A stretch of 64,000 nt of DNA from the NCBI GenBank assembly GCA_942159475.1, contig OW804097.1:59664986-59728985 (forward strand), given 5' to 3'. Source of the DNA: Sthenelais limicola (Eukaryota > Annelida > Polychaeta > Phyllodocida > Sigalionidae). Of this stretch, positions 53,420 to 63,240 are shown piece after piece (positions within the stretch are counted from its first letter, which is position 1; each line of letters begins with the position of its first letter). The notes below the pieces were generated by a model. The model saw nothing but the letters and a program-made list of their open reading frames with translations. It was not told where the DNA came from and made no database searches. Made by a program: the position numbers and the translations under genes.

Positions 53420-54049
53420 GGATGAAGTCGTCAGAAAATGTGCAATTCACCATTTAAAAAGTCCTATAGTAAAATACAGTTCTAACTCTTGTTGTGCTGG
53501 TTCTGTAGGTGGAGAGGGGTGGCGAGGTCCTCCCAACTGAGGTATTTTGAGGCCCATTGATTTGGTTAGAACCTGAATAAAATAAAAGTAGGCGGAGGGG
53601 AGGTGGCTTATGTTGCACCTCCAGTTACAAATAACATTTATTCAACACAATACCAAATGTATTCAGATATATCTAGTATTATTATACACGCATTGCTCTG
53701 AAAACAACGTATGTAGAGTGATTTACGCATAGTGCGTATTTCACAAGTGATTTATGTGGGATTGTCATGGCAACCAATCTGTTTTTTAATAAGATTACCG
53801 GTAAAATTCAAATTCACGATTCGATTATTTTCTATTTTCATGATTGAAACATGTATAATAAATCTGTTAACTAACTCGTTGGTTTCGGTCGCTTAGAATA
53901 TTGCACTCGTTGCTATGCAACTCGTGCAATATTCATGCTCCTTCAACCAACTTGTTAGTTAACCTGTATTTAAACATTGTTCAGCCTAATTTACCAGAAT
54001 TTATTAAAATGTGTAGAGCTGCCGATTGTACATTTACTGACGAACTCAC
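53420..54049 (-). mobile_element. TIR-A copy carrying two insertions
   Basis: The left end (GGATGAAGTCGTCAGAAAAT) at 53420 and the TIR-A interior at 53641 (CAACACAATACCAAATGTAT) are separated by ~165 bp of foreign G-rich sequence. A second gap holds the H3 element. The right end (CATTGTTCAGCCTAATTTAC, GTAGAGCTGCCGATTGTACA, TTTACTGACGAACTCAC) resumes at about 53969. Confidence 0.85.
53679..53968 (+). mobile_element. Hairpin-capped (Helentron-like) element H3
   Basis: 5' end TTATTATACACGC (53679-53691); a subterminal hairpin GTGATTTACGC/GCGTATTTCAC (53718-53744); the inverted partner ATGTATAATAAA (53851-53862); and a terminal hairpin with arms 53866-53913 and 53917-53963. The terminal hairpin is homologous to that of H1, and so are the first ~40 bp at the 5' end (shared AAAACAACGTAT). 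The host TIR-A gives the empty site (CTAGTA...TTTAAAC), showing that no long target duplication was made. Confidence 0.68.
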
Positions 54050-54581
54050 TTGGACTTATCCTTTTCTCTTATGAATTTGGAACATGTATTTCTACCACTG
54101 AGAACACTAAACTTTCCAAAAAATGAAAATATTCCTAAAAGGAGTTCTTGTGAAAAAGTAATTTGTTCTATTTGGATCTATAGTAAATTTTGATTAGTAT
54201 TTTATTGGTATAATATAAACCTGTAGTTTGTATCCCCCGGATATCCCCTTCTTTTTATTCTTCAGGACATCCTATTTTTGTGGGGGTGTTTTTTTTATAT
54301 TGCTATCTAACATGTCTGTAGCGGTCCATTTTTCGGTTGGTGATGGTCAAGGTCAAAGGTCATTTTGATGTCCTCAGATTTGAACAGATTAGATTAAGTG
54401 GATTCCAATGATGTAGCATTTAGCAAATTGTGTGTGCTTGAAAAATATGTTTGCATTATTTCTGGTTGCACAATTAGTAGAAAAGTAGCTAAACATACCT
54501 CATAGGATGATGACCCTATGACCTTAGCAATGCAAAGGTATATTTAATGCACTGTCCTGAAATTGGGTACATACATAGAAG
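54050..54581 (+). mobile_element. TIR-B fragments
   Basis: TTCTACCACTGAGAACACTA, AAATGAAAATATTCCTAAAA and GGAGTTCTTGTG (54090-54155), then AGATTAAGTGGATTCCAATG, AATTAGTAGAAAAGTAGCTA and GCACTGTCCTGAAATTGGGT (54388-54570), belong to the family but are out of the usual order. Confidence 0.7.
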
Positions 54582-54984
54582 TACCCGGGATTCGAGGTGG
54601 GAGTGAATATTCACTGATGACGGTCAAGGGACGGTAGTCCCGCGACCGTCATCGGTGAATATTCACGACGCCAAGAATCCAAGGGTTGTTCTGTGTTTAT
54701 TTCACCCTGCACACTCAACTATGTTAAATTAACATGATCTACAGCGATTTTGAAAAATAAATTGTTAAATAATTAGTTCTTTAGGTACATTCGCTTTGAA
54801 AAACATAGCTCCGACGAAGGACCGGAACTGGCGAAGATCAGAAAGCATGCATGCGCACAGTGTTACAAAAACTAGGTCAGCCATGTATTTCCCGCGGGCA
54901 ATATCGCATCAGTCACTGACCAGCTAAACAATATACAGAGCCTATGTTATCTCTATGGACTGAGCATATCAAGGGTGAAATAAA
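54582..54984 (-). mobile_element. Hairpin-capped (Helentron-like) element H4
   Basis: Terminal hairpin arms of ~50 bp (54582-54632 and 54638-54688; GAATATTCACYGATGACGGT core). TTTATTTCACCCT follows at 54696-54708 and its exact inverted partner AGGGTGAAATAAA ends the element (54972-54984). It has the same layout as H1-H3 with another sequence. No second subterminal hairpin is evident, and there is no coding frame. Confidence 0.6.
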
Positions 54985-55062
54985 TGTATTAATTAGATAC
55001 ATTCTTGAACAAACAGTTGGCAATATTTCTGGGTGGCAAATTACTAGTAATATACTGTTTTG
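54985..55062. mobile_element. TIR-B remnant
   Basis: GTTGGCAATATTTCTGGGTG and GCAAATTACTAGTAATATAC resemble the reversed TIR-B interior at 62815-62845. Confidence 0.5.
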
Positions 55063-55064
55063 TG

Positions 55065-55200
55065 ATACATAGTGTAACAAAAATTTATGAAGGAGAAATA
55101 ACGTAGGGTATCATAGTGTAGTTTATTCCTGGTTGATGGTAAGTGATTTGCGAGGGGCAACAGTACCCTCATATATGCGAGGGGAGCATGTGCACGCAGG
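55065..55200 (+). repeat. 135-bp direct repeat, copy 1
   Basis: ATACATAGTGTAACAAAAAT, GAAGGAGAAATAACGTAGGG, TTTATTCCTGGTTGATGGTA and GAGGGGCAACAGTACCCTCA are shared almost base for base with 60661-60795. It includes the near-palindrome CCCTCATATATGCGAGGGG. Confidence 0.9.
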
Positions 55201-56232
55201 CACGGCTGCTCTTGTGGCGTTTTCTTTCTGCCTTCTCCTCCACTATTCTCCTTTGTTCTTACACTGTAAAACTCCCCAACGGGGCGAGTGTCAGTGACAG
55301 TCAATATCAACTGTCAATGGAAGGTGCAACCGATGGTCAAGACCAGCCCGCCGGTCAATAACTGTCTATATTGTCAGTGACAGGTGACCCAACCAAACAA
55401 CGGTCAGGCACCGCAACATTTTATTTATAACATTGTCACTCATACATGCATGTGTAATGCACTGCATAGAAATTAGAATACATGTACATCACAAATAAAT
55501 ATGTACAGCCGTGGGCCTATATTCTCTATAGGCCTAGATCTAATATTCCTTTTTAATGTTTTTAAAAGATTTTCCTAAACTATCCTCTCTCAAGAATGGT
55601 CAATTCTATTTTTTGGGCGTCCAGGGAGTTTCAAATAGGTCTGATTAATATATTTTTGTTATACCACAAAACTAGATAATTTGACCGGGTTTTATGCATG
55701 TATACATTGGTAAGGATATCACTGGCATCTAAGACAACTTTTATTATTTATTTCTAATTCAAGTTTGTCTGCCCATAACGACTGGGCATTAACTTCTGAT
55801 AAAATAAATCAAATCTTGTTTTGTTACAAAGAAAGTATGATATTTCATAATTTAATTGTGTGATTGAAATCACTTGAAGCTCTTTCATGGAGAGGTACTT
55901 TGCGGGCGGGTATATTTCTGTGTGGCCTGTCAGACATAACCTGTCCTGATGTTTAAAATTACGGATTTCCCTCAATCTGGTCTATAAGCCTATATATACA
56001 ATATATCATATTGAAATTCGCGCTCGGCAGCTGCTAATGTTGTTGCCCCTTGGTCGCCCGTGTACATCACCCAATCCCTATTGTCACACCTGTAGTGGCT
56101 ATTGTTTCGGCCAGACCTGTATAGCGTTGTGCATGCACCAGTGATTTCTAGGTCAACGCAACATTAGCCTCATTCTGCGTGGACGGTTTAAAACAACCAA
56201 CGGTAAAATATGCCTCAGCCAGTGGGACATGA
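55201..56232. other. No convincing gene
   Basis: 55275-55395 contains several GGTCA/TGACC and CAGTGACAG inverted motifs like those at 60420-60550. The rest is AT-rich with no supported frame. Confidence 0.4.
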
Positions 56233-56317
56233 GTGGGAATTTGGGTTTGCTCTGCCTGTATCCAAGCTAATCATCATTATCATGTGTTTTCAAGGACGGA
56301 AATGTTGGGGATAAGAA

Positions 56318-56506
56318 GTGGACATTGTAGCTGGCTCAGGAAATCTGCAGAATTACCCATTATTGGAATCAGGCAGGCGCATACCTGGCCACTTTGGCCA
56401 CCTCCCCAATTTACCTGAGGCCGCAGGGATGACAACACAACTCACAAAGGAACATTTATGCAAATGTTCATTTGAGGAATATGGCAATACTTTCCAATAC
56501 GTTCAG
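56318..56506 (+). other. Candidate host exon A with strong 5' splice site
   Basis: A frame without stops runs from after TAA at 56312 to CAG at 56504-56506, directly followed by GTAAGT (56507-56512), a consensus donor. The first ATG in this frame is at 56429 (GCAGGGATGA); from there the product reads MTTQLTKEHLCKC...GNTFQYVQ. Spliced to exon B in the same phase it would add EVTGANR and stop. Whether this is coding or a UTR/lncRNA exon cannot be told. Confidence 0.35.
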
Positions 56507-57315
56507 GTAAGTAATATAAGATTCGCATATTTACATCCTATTAGGAAACTCACTGTGTATTTCGAGTTAAAAGAAACCATATTAAATACCACAGAATGTT
56601 ATGTATATATATTTTCCAGACGGGGATAGTAGCCTATTGTATTGTATTGACTTATTCATGCCATCTGCGACGACTATCGTTGGGTGGAACCAGTTCATAA
56701 TCTTAAACTATACATGTATGTGGTATGGGGGTTTTCCACTGGTTGGAATAAGCCTTACGTCCCAATCGGTTTTCAAAAAACGATCCGTTTTTTAAAAAAC
56801 CGGCGGGGCACCGAACAGATATTCCGACCCGTTGTGACAAGTTATGAGCGACGTCGGAATGAAAAGGAATGGTTCGGATGTATATTTTGTTTTCTAAAAT
56901 AGACCTTGCATTTCATTCCGGGCCGAGCAGTTGAACAGACCAACATGGGATTGATTTCTTGGTAAAACCGATTGGGACATAAGGCTTATTCTGACCTGTG
57001 GAGCACCCCTATTAGTAGTTAGCCGTTTCATATGCATATTGCCACATATCACCCACACCTATCGTCGGGCTAAGGTGTAATGGCCCGACGCAACACTTAC
57101 AAGTTGACCGTAGGTGGCACAGCGAAATCAGTCAGTAGTCACATAGAAAAGTCGGGAGCCGTTTTCACGGGTCCGTTTTCGTGTGGAGACGTTTTGACTG
57201 GATACCTTTCATATAGATAGATATAGGCGAGAGATGATATCAAATTAATATTAAATGAAAGAAATGAAACCGCTACAACAGCTCACCCTTACAAGGGTCC
57301 CGCCCACCCAAGGGT

Positions 57316-57368
57316 CCCTGCAACACCTGCCGCCTCCCCTTGAAGGGGAGGCGGCAGGGGTTGCAGGG
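57316..57368. repeat. GC-rich 25-bp-arm hairpin
   Basis: CCCTGCAACACCTGCCGCCTCCCCT is complementary, with one mismatch, to AGGGGAGGCGGCAGGGGTTGCAGGG after a 2-4 nt loop. It lies in the candidate intron between exons A and B. Class unknown. Confidence 0.85.
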
Positions 57369-58420
57369 GTATGGTATACTGACCATAGTGGTAACTAAGG
57401 CTAACCTGTTGTTTATGTGAATGATTAAGATCATATTGTACTGAAATTAGCTATCATTATTGTATAAATGACTATAGTGCTTTAATGTAGATATATTAGT
57501 CAGTGGTCTAAATAAGGAAGAAAAATAGGTTGCCCCAATCGTAAAGAGACTCTACTTCCCTCTCAGATTAGAATTCCCCAATGGAATCTCTGCCACATTC
57601 TTCGTTAACAAATATGAATTAATCTAAGGAATATATAGAGTTGTATATAATATCTTATTTTTATCTTCTTTTTTTTTTAAATTTTATTTTTGCATACAAT
57701 CGATAGCATTGACTCTAGGGACGAAAAAGGGTAAATAGGGACCACCAGTTGAAAACAAATCGTTGCCCCCTCCCCCCAATATACCGGTATTTTTTTTAAA
57801 ACTTTTATTGACAAAATTTCACATTCGTGATACGTTTCAAGTGTCAAGAAAACCTATTATTAATCTAATCACTATGGAATTATACATACAATATACCGGT
57901 ATAAGGTGACGACAATGTAGGAAGGTAGTCACCAAACAATGTCCATCCCTGACAGGATGTCATAAATGCTATGACTCCACGAGGGTGGATTATTCCAAAT
58001 TTAAAAACACAATTTATTGAAATGGGGTTCGGATACTGGGATTTTTCTCTCTTTATTTTCTCAAATATGAAGATTGGGTGAATTTGTTCATCCCTTTCTG
58101 TATCTCAGGTCTAGAAATCTTCGCATTTTATAAATGACAAGACTTTGGTAGATTTAAAGCTTGATTCAGTTAAATAAATACCCTCAATTACAGGCCGGGT
58201 TGAGGCACTAAAAAGTTTATCTATTTCTCTCAAATCCACCAGTATGCACTAATTACAGAGTATGTGTTCACAAAATTTCCAAAGGAAAACACTCGAAAAC
58301 CAATATTTCCCATTGGATTAGATGATGATATTATAGATCATTGTACATGTCGGCACAACATAGTTTTTCCAATTAATTACTATTTTTTTAAAAAAGGATT
58401 TTATTCTTTTCATTTTGCAG
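57369..58420. other. Candidate intron, no gene seen
   Basis: AT-rich sequence with poly(T) runs at 57667 and 57790 and none of the dispersed families of the window. Together with 56507-57315 it would be a ~1.9-kb intron if exons A and B are joined. Confidence 0.3.
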
Positions 58421-58529
58421 GAGGTTACAGGAGCGAATAGATGAGCAGCTACAAAAGTCTATGTATGGATGGATGGGTACGACTATTTAGCATATATTTC
58501 CAAGCTGTCCATTTTGACTACAAGTCTAG
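58421..58529 (+). other. Candidate host exon B
   Basis: TTTTATTCTTTTCATTTTGCAG ends at 58420 (strong acceptor) and GTAAGC begins at 58530 (good donor), giving a 109-nt internal exon. An ATG at 58441 opens a frame (MSSYKSLCMDGWVRLFSIYF...) that crosses the splice to exon C without a stop. Frame 58422 is also open for 22 codons. The 109-nt length is not a multiple of three. Confidence 0.4.
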
Positions 58530-59073
58530 GTAAGCTACATGTTATGGCATAATTTATTATCCTTAAATATATGCTTAAACTAAATTGTAATTACAAAGAT
58601 TGCTGTATATTGTACATTAAGAAAGTACTAGAATTATAAAAGAAACGTGAAAAACATCAAAATTGCCCTAAAGTTTCTGGAGTCGACCATATGCACTTCG
58701 TATTATTTCTATCTTCCCCTCCGCCTTAATTCCAATTCTCCTCCCTCCGACTTTGCCCCCTTCCCCTCCCTTTGACTTTGCCCCCTTCCCCTCTGCATTA
58801 CCAGCCCCTCCCCTCCTCCTTAATTCCCTCCCACAATATTTTTCTCATTTTGATAATATTTCCCCGCTCCAATATAGGCTAGCTGTTTTTGCATAGTAGT
58901 ATAATATGATATATTATTATAATGTTTATGTCTGATTATTCTGTTGTGTATAATGTAAAAGCTATAAATGTAAAACAAACCAGTGGGAATGACCCCAATA
59001 CTCATTCGGTAAATGGGGTATTCCATGTTTTGTGATTACCTATCTTTCATCAATTAACTCTTTTTCATTCCAG

Positions 59074-60105
59074 GATATTAATTAAAGTCAATCCAAAGAA
59101 AGGATACAAGAGTAAGCCGAAGAAAGGGACCCCTGGTACTCACAACAAGGTGGCATGATTCTTCCAGAGATTTGAGATCAATACAGAAGAATTACCTTAA
59201 AGTATAAATTCAGTGTTCCCAAGAACTTTTTATGAATGCAGGCGATGTTTATAGCTCTACATGACTCGTTTTCATCAGTATCCAGGTGTTGCTATATTGG
59301 ATTTGGCCTTAGTTACTACAGTTTGAACTATTTGTACGGAGACAATATGGACTATTTCTTTTCATTTTACTGATACTGAATGTGTGTGAAGTGAAATACT
59401 ATCCACTTATTTCTAGTTATGTCTTGATGTAAATGACTAATTACAACTTACACTGAGAATAATGTATCTATTGCATATTAACGTGACACATATCAGTGAA
59501 CATCAGGTTTAGTTAATGTATACATCGTCTTGTGGCATTATGATCAAATTTTTCAACTCATGTTGATGTGATAGTTAATGAGATGAGATGGAGATGAGAA
59601 ATGATGATAATTGTTACTGTCTGTTACAGGCTATTACCGTAGTGAGAGAGATGGTTGTGATGATCGTATAAAATCTTGAAAATATGTAATTGTGATTTTA
59701 TTGTATTACTCGGCTGTGTCAAACCTGTATATTCAGACTATACCTGACTATATTTTGAGTGAGGCTACTGTTTCCATAATAAGGTGTCCAAAATTAAAAT
59801 ACCTGGATGAATACACATGATGGGACTAACATTATATAGTCATGTAAATTATCTTGATGTATCCTATTGGCAAGGTATATTTAGCCCATAAAGCTTATCA
59901 CTCACCAACGTTTGGTGTCAGATGCAGTGTATAAGGATTTAAAACTCAGTTTCTGTATATAATTTGTATATATAATGTATATAATTTGATTATCATGCTG
60001 GATAAAATATGATCATGTTGGATATTGATATTTCATGTGATTATTGTATTTATTATGTTGGAGTATTATTTCGATTTTCTTGAAATAAAGAAGTTTGTAA
60101 AAGAA
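59074..60105 (+). other. Candidate terminal exon C with 3' UTR
   Basis: TTAACTCTTTTTCATTCCAG ends at 59073. Joined to exon B, the frame from ATG 58441 reads ...DYKSR then ILIKVNPKKGYKSKPKKGTP and GTHNKVA, stopping at TGA 59156-59158: 57 residues in all, basic at the C-terminus, unrecognised. The ~950 bp after the stop hold none of the dispersed repeats found elsewhere, and end in AATAAA followed by a GT-rich stretch, as expected of a real 3' UTR. It may equally be a non-coding transcript. Confidence 0.4.
60084..60089 (+). terminator. Poly(A) signal AATAAA
   Basis: AATAAA with a downstream GTGTATTTTTTGTAT at 60107-60121 (GU-rich element on RNA). Expected cleavage is near 60105. It closes the candidate exon C transcript. 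Confidence 0.5.
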
Positions 60106-60394
60106 ATGTGTATTTTTTGTATATATTGAGTTTTCAAAGTGATTCATCATGTCTTAATGATAGGTAAATAATATAATTTAAAATTCCCAATTTAAAATAT
60201 TAATATATATAATATCAAATGAACAATGGACCATTCAACTAAAGCATCTCAATCCCTCAAAATCTAAAACCAGTTGGCCTACAGCTAGCCCCCCCACCCC
60301 CACCCACCCCAGGGATACAAGAATTTAGTTCTGAAAATATCCACCAGTGGCGCTACCGATCTTAGTTCGAAAAAAATCCGCCACCGGCGCAAAG

Positions 60395-60550
60395 TGGCGC
60401 TGCCGTCGCGGCCGCTGCCGCGACGGTCAGGACCGTCCATCAGGGATTGGGTGATGGTCAGCTGACCGTCGGCCAGCACGGACCGACGGTCAGTGACTGG
60501 CACCTCTGCTGCCAGCCATTGACAGTCGGATTGAGCCCAAATGACCGTAG
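60395..60550. repeat. Cluster of GC-rich palindromes
   Basis: GCCGTCGCGG/CCGCGACGGT (60401-60427) and GACCGTCGG/CCGACGGTC (60464-60491) are inverted pairs, followed by further GGTCAG/CTGACC motifs. The segment is far richer in CpG than its flanks. Similar CGGTC motifs occur in the H4 hairpin. Confidence 0.7.
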
Positions 60551-60660
60551 GTCAGTAATACAGTGTAGCGGCATTGCTCAGCTTCAAGGCGTTCCTGTTT
60601 AGATTGCCTCAAATTGTGCATTTATAGGCACCAGAATCGATTGTTCTCTACCAATATGTT

Positions 60661-60795
60661 ATACATAGTGTAACACAAATTGATGAAGGAGAAATAAGGT
60701 AGGGTATCATAGTGTAGTTTATTCCTGGTTGATGTTAGTTGATTTGCGAGGGGCAACAGTACCCTCATATATGCGAGGGGAGCACGTGCATGCAC
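60661..60795 (+). repeat. 135-bp direct repeat, copy 2
   Basis: Matches 55065-55200 with only scattered substitutions, in the same orientation. Confidence 0.9.
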
Positions 60796-60964
60796 GGTGC
60801 TCCCTGATTGGACGGTGAAGCCGCCCAATCAATACCTAATTACAGTCAGTAGGGCTTGCGCCAGCATGCAGGTAACATGTCATGAAAAAATATTTTAGGT
60901 AGGTGCTCTTATGTAACATAACCATAAGGTATAACAGTTTCGTGAATGTATTCATTCACCTGAC

Positions 60965-61104
60965 TTAAAGTGCTGGACGCCCCAAAATGAGATCTTGTGA
61001 ATAAAACACTTTAAATAATACCAATTTTGCGACACATGACTAATTTTTCTGTTACACACCACATATGTGAAGGTGAATTGTACATTCTCTGACAACTTGG
61101 CCCA
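60965..61104 (+). mobile_element. TIR-B right end joined to TIR-A right end
   Basis: CTGGACGCCCCAAAATGAGA and TTTTGCGACACATGACTAAT with TCTGTTACACACCACATAT end a TIR-B copy. GTGAAGGTGAATTGTACATT with CTCTGACAACTTGGCCCA follows immediately. Confidence 0.75.
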
Positions 61105-61734
61105 TATCTAAATGCATTCATGTGTGTGAGGGATAGATATATATCATGTTCTGTCACCTCCAAACGTGGTTGGTGGGTTTAAGGGGAAAGAAAGTCCCTG
61201 AGCTCAGCCATCACTTGGAAAGGTCAAATATCGCCAACAAAAATGAGACAAATGGCAATGTGTTATGTCACCAGTCATGCACTCCTGCCCCCATGATCCG
61301 GATGTATTCCTCCGCTAGGGGTCACGTTCACCCGGGTGCTGACAGATGGAGTGTAACATAACAGGGAACACTTAGTGTGGGGGCAAAAGCAGCAAAGCTA
61401 ATTTTTTTCTTATTTACTTTATTGGATGTGCTAGCTAAAGAAACAAACCCATGCTTATGATATGAATGATATTCTCTGGGAGATGTTATATAAGTAGAGT
61501 AGATGGTAGAGCTGGTAGTAATTTGATTAGCACTGAGGCGAACACGACGGGGTGAAATCCTTCTAAATTTTGGGGAAATGACTTTAAGATGGGTGTGGTA
61601 TATAGGACGAAACAAAAAGTAGAAAATCATTTGTTTTTGATCAAAGTTAGCTGAGGGTGCAGGTTTAATTTACCACTGGCCTCCAACATGGAAGGTTTAT
61701 TAGAAGAATTGTGATGTGTTACAGAAACATGTTA
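61105..61734. other. No convincing gene
   Basis: A 100-codon minus-strand frame (61328-61630) and a 71-codon plus-strand frame overlap here; neither shows a motif or splice sites. Confidence 0.4.
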
Positions 61735-61835
61735 GGCGTCCTAGGGGGATTCTAATGGCATTTTACGGTTTGGAGCGAGAAGCTTTCCCTCTAGTTTGCA
61801 GGGACTCTCTCAACGCTGAGCCTAAACAGTCTTGA
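61735..61835 (-). repeat. Family 5 dispersed repeat, partial copy 3
   Basis: GTTTGGAGCGAGAAGCTTTC and GACTCTCTCAACGCTGAGCC are the reverse complement, with some changes, of the family 5 start (GAGAGAGTCCCT...AAGCCTCTCGCCTCAAACCG). Confidence 0.7.
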
Positions 61836-61869
61836 TTGAGCCCCTTCTTCTTTGCCCCTCCCTCTCCGA

Positions 61870-62190
61870 TAGCGCCACTATATGCCGATACAAGAAATGC
61901 ATGTCCATTTTGCAATATATGACGGAAACGCATCTTATATACCTAAATGTACCTACATTAGCACAGGCTATATAATATATATATTGTACAAGTATAAATA
62001 ATTTTGTCTATAAAATAAATGCTATATGAATTTGAGATCGAAGGGTTTTCATAGTTAGAAACTAATAATTCTTGAGCATCCATAGTATGTTCTTTTCCCC
62101 TTTCCCTTTCACTGATGCAAAAACTGCATGTCCATTTTGTAATATATGACGGAAATGTATCTTATATAAATGTATCTCTAGCAGTGCTCA
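61870..62190 (+). repeat. Tandem duplication, ~235-bp period
   Basis: GCATGTCCATTTTGCAATAT with ATGACGGAAACGCATCTTAT (61898-61940) recurs as GCATGTCCATTTTGTAATAT with ATGACGGAAATGTATCTTAT (62126-62168). The flanking pyrimidine-rich CCCCTCCCTCTCC and CCCCTTTCCCTTTC correspond too. Confidence 0.85.
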
Positions 62191-62685
62191 CACGTGGCGT
62201 TTAGCATCACTGATCAAAGAGCTGCTCGAGGGCCTGAGTTACTCAGGAACAACTCAGGAGCAACTCCACGTGACGGCGAACACTTGTCCCTGCATGTCAA
62301 GTTCAAGATATAGATACTTGATCCCAAGTACTGACAAAAGCTATTCAAAAGCATTTATTGTACCTACAATTTTGAGACTAAAGAGGGGAGTTCTAGCTGG
62401 AAATCAGCTATATAAGGAACATATTCGTACTGACAGCTAGTCCTTGTCATTGATACACAATGGCAGGTCTAAAAACGAAGAGTAGACTACGAAGACATTC
62501 TTACGCTTTTGTAAAGTTTAAGGAACGAAGTGAAGTATACATAGTTACCAATTTTGCAGTTTGTTGTAGTCTCATTAATTCGTTGTAATGAGAGGAGGAG
62601 TCCAGAATTTAAGGGTTGTCTATCAAATATGTTATACTTGGTGTAACATATATAGAATGAAGTGGAGTATATTTAAGACGATATG
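62191..62685. other. No gene seen
   Basis: Contains a small ACTCAGGAACAACTCAGGAGCA direct repeat at 62240; otherwise featureless. Confidence 0.45.
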
Positions 62686-62860
62686 TGATGTGTCACTGGA
62701 AAATGGGTCAAAAGCCTCAAAATTAATGTTCTCTTTTTTGGGGCGTCCAGCACTTTAAATTAGATGAATGAATACATGGACCAAATTGCAAGACACTATA
62801 TCTAACTACTTTACTAGTAATTTGCCACCCAGAAATATTTCCAACTTTTCAACATAGAAT
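62686..62860 (-). mobile_element. TIR-B copy, one end and part of interior
   Basis: ATATGTGATGTGTCACTGGA with AAATGGGTCAAAAGCCTC, GGGGCGTCCAGCACTTTAAA, ACCAAATTGCAAGACACTAT and TAACTACTTTACTAGTAATT in reverse family order. Confidence 0.8.
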
Positions 62861-63074
62861 AAATCAAACATAATTATATAGAAATACTTTTTAGATTTCC
62901 TCAAAGTTAACATAGTTGGACCAGAATCATTTATATCACTGTTCACTGTTACAGACGCTGTTGTTGTAACGTTTTCAATGACATCATCACGGATAAAGCG
63001 CAACATGTTATAGTATCGTTTTTCGTTTGTATCCTTGTATACTATTTACTTATACATGAAAGTGGCACAATTAA

Positions 63075-63240
63075 TTCAAAATATTATATGAGATGAGTTA
63101 CCGAAAGAATTACTAAATATATCCTTGCGTTTCTCAGGTCATTCTATGGAGTATATGTAGCTCATCTACTAGTGAGTGTCCACCCAGAAATATTGCTAAC
63201 TTGTTCAAAGATGAACAAAAATCAAATATAAAATATAAAA
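63075..63240 (-). mobile_element. TIR-B interior fragment
   Basis: TTCTCAGGTCATTCTATGGA and CATCTACTAGTGAGTGTCCA, CCCAGAAATATTGCTAACTT follow the reversed TIR-B interior. Ends are not preserved. Confidence 0.6.
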
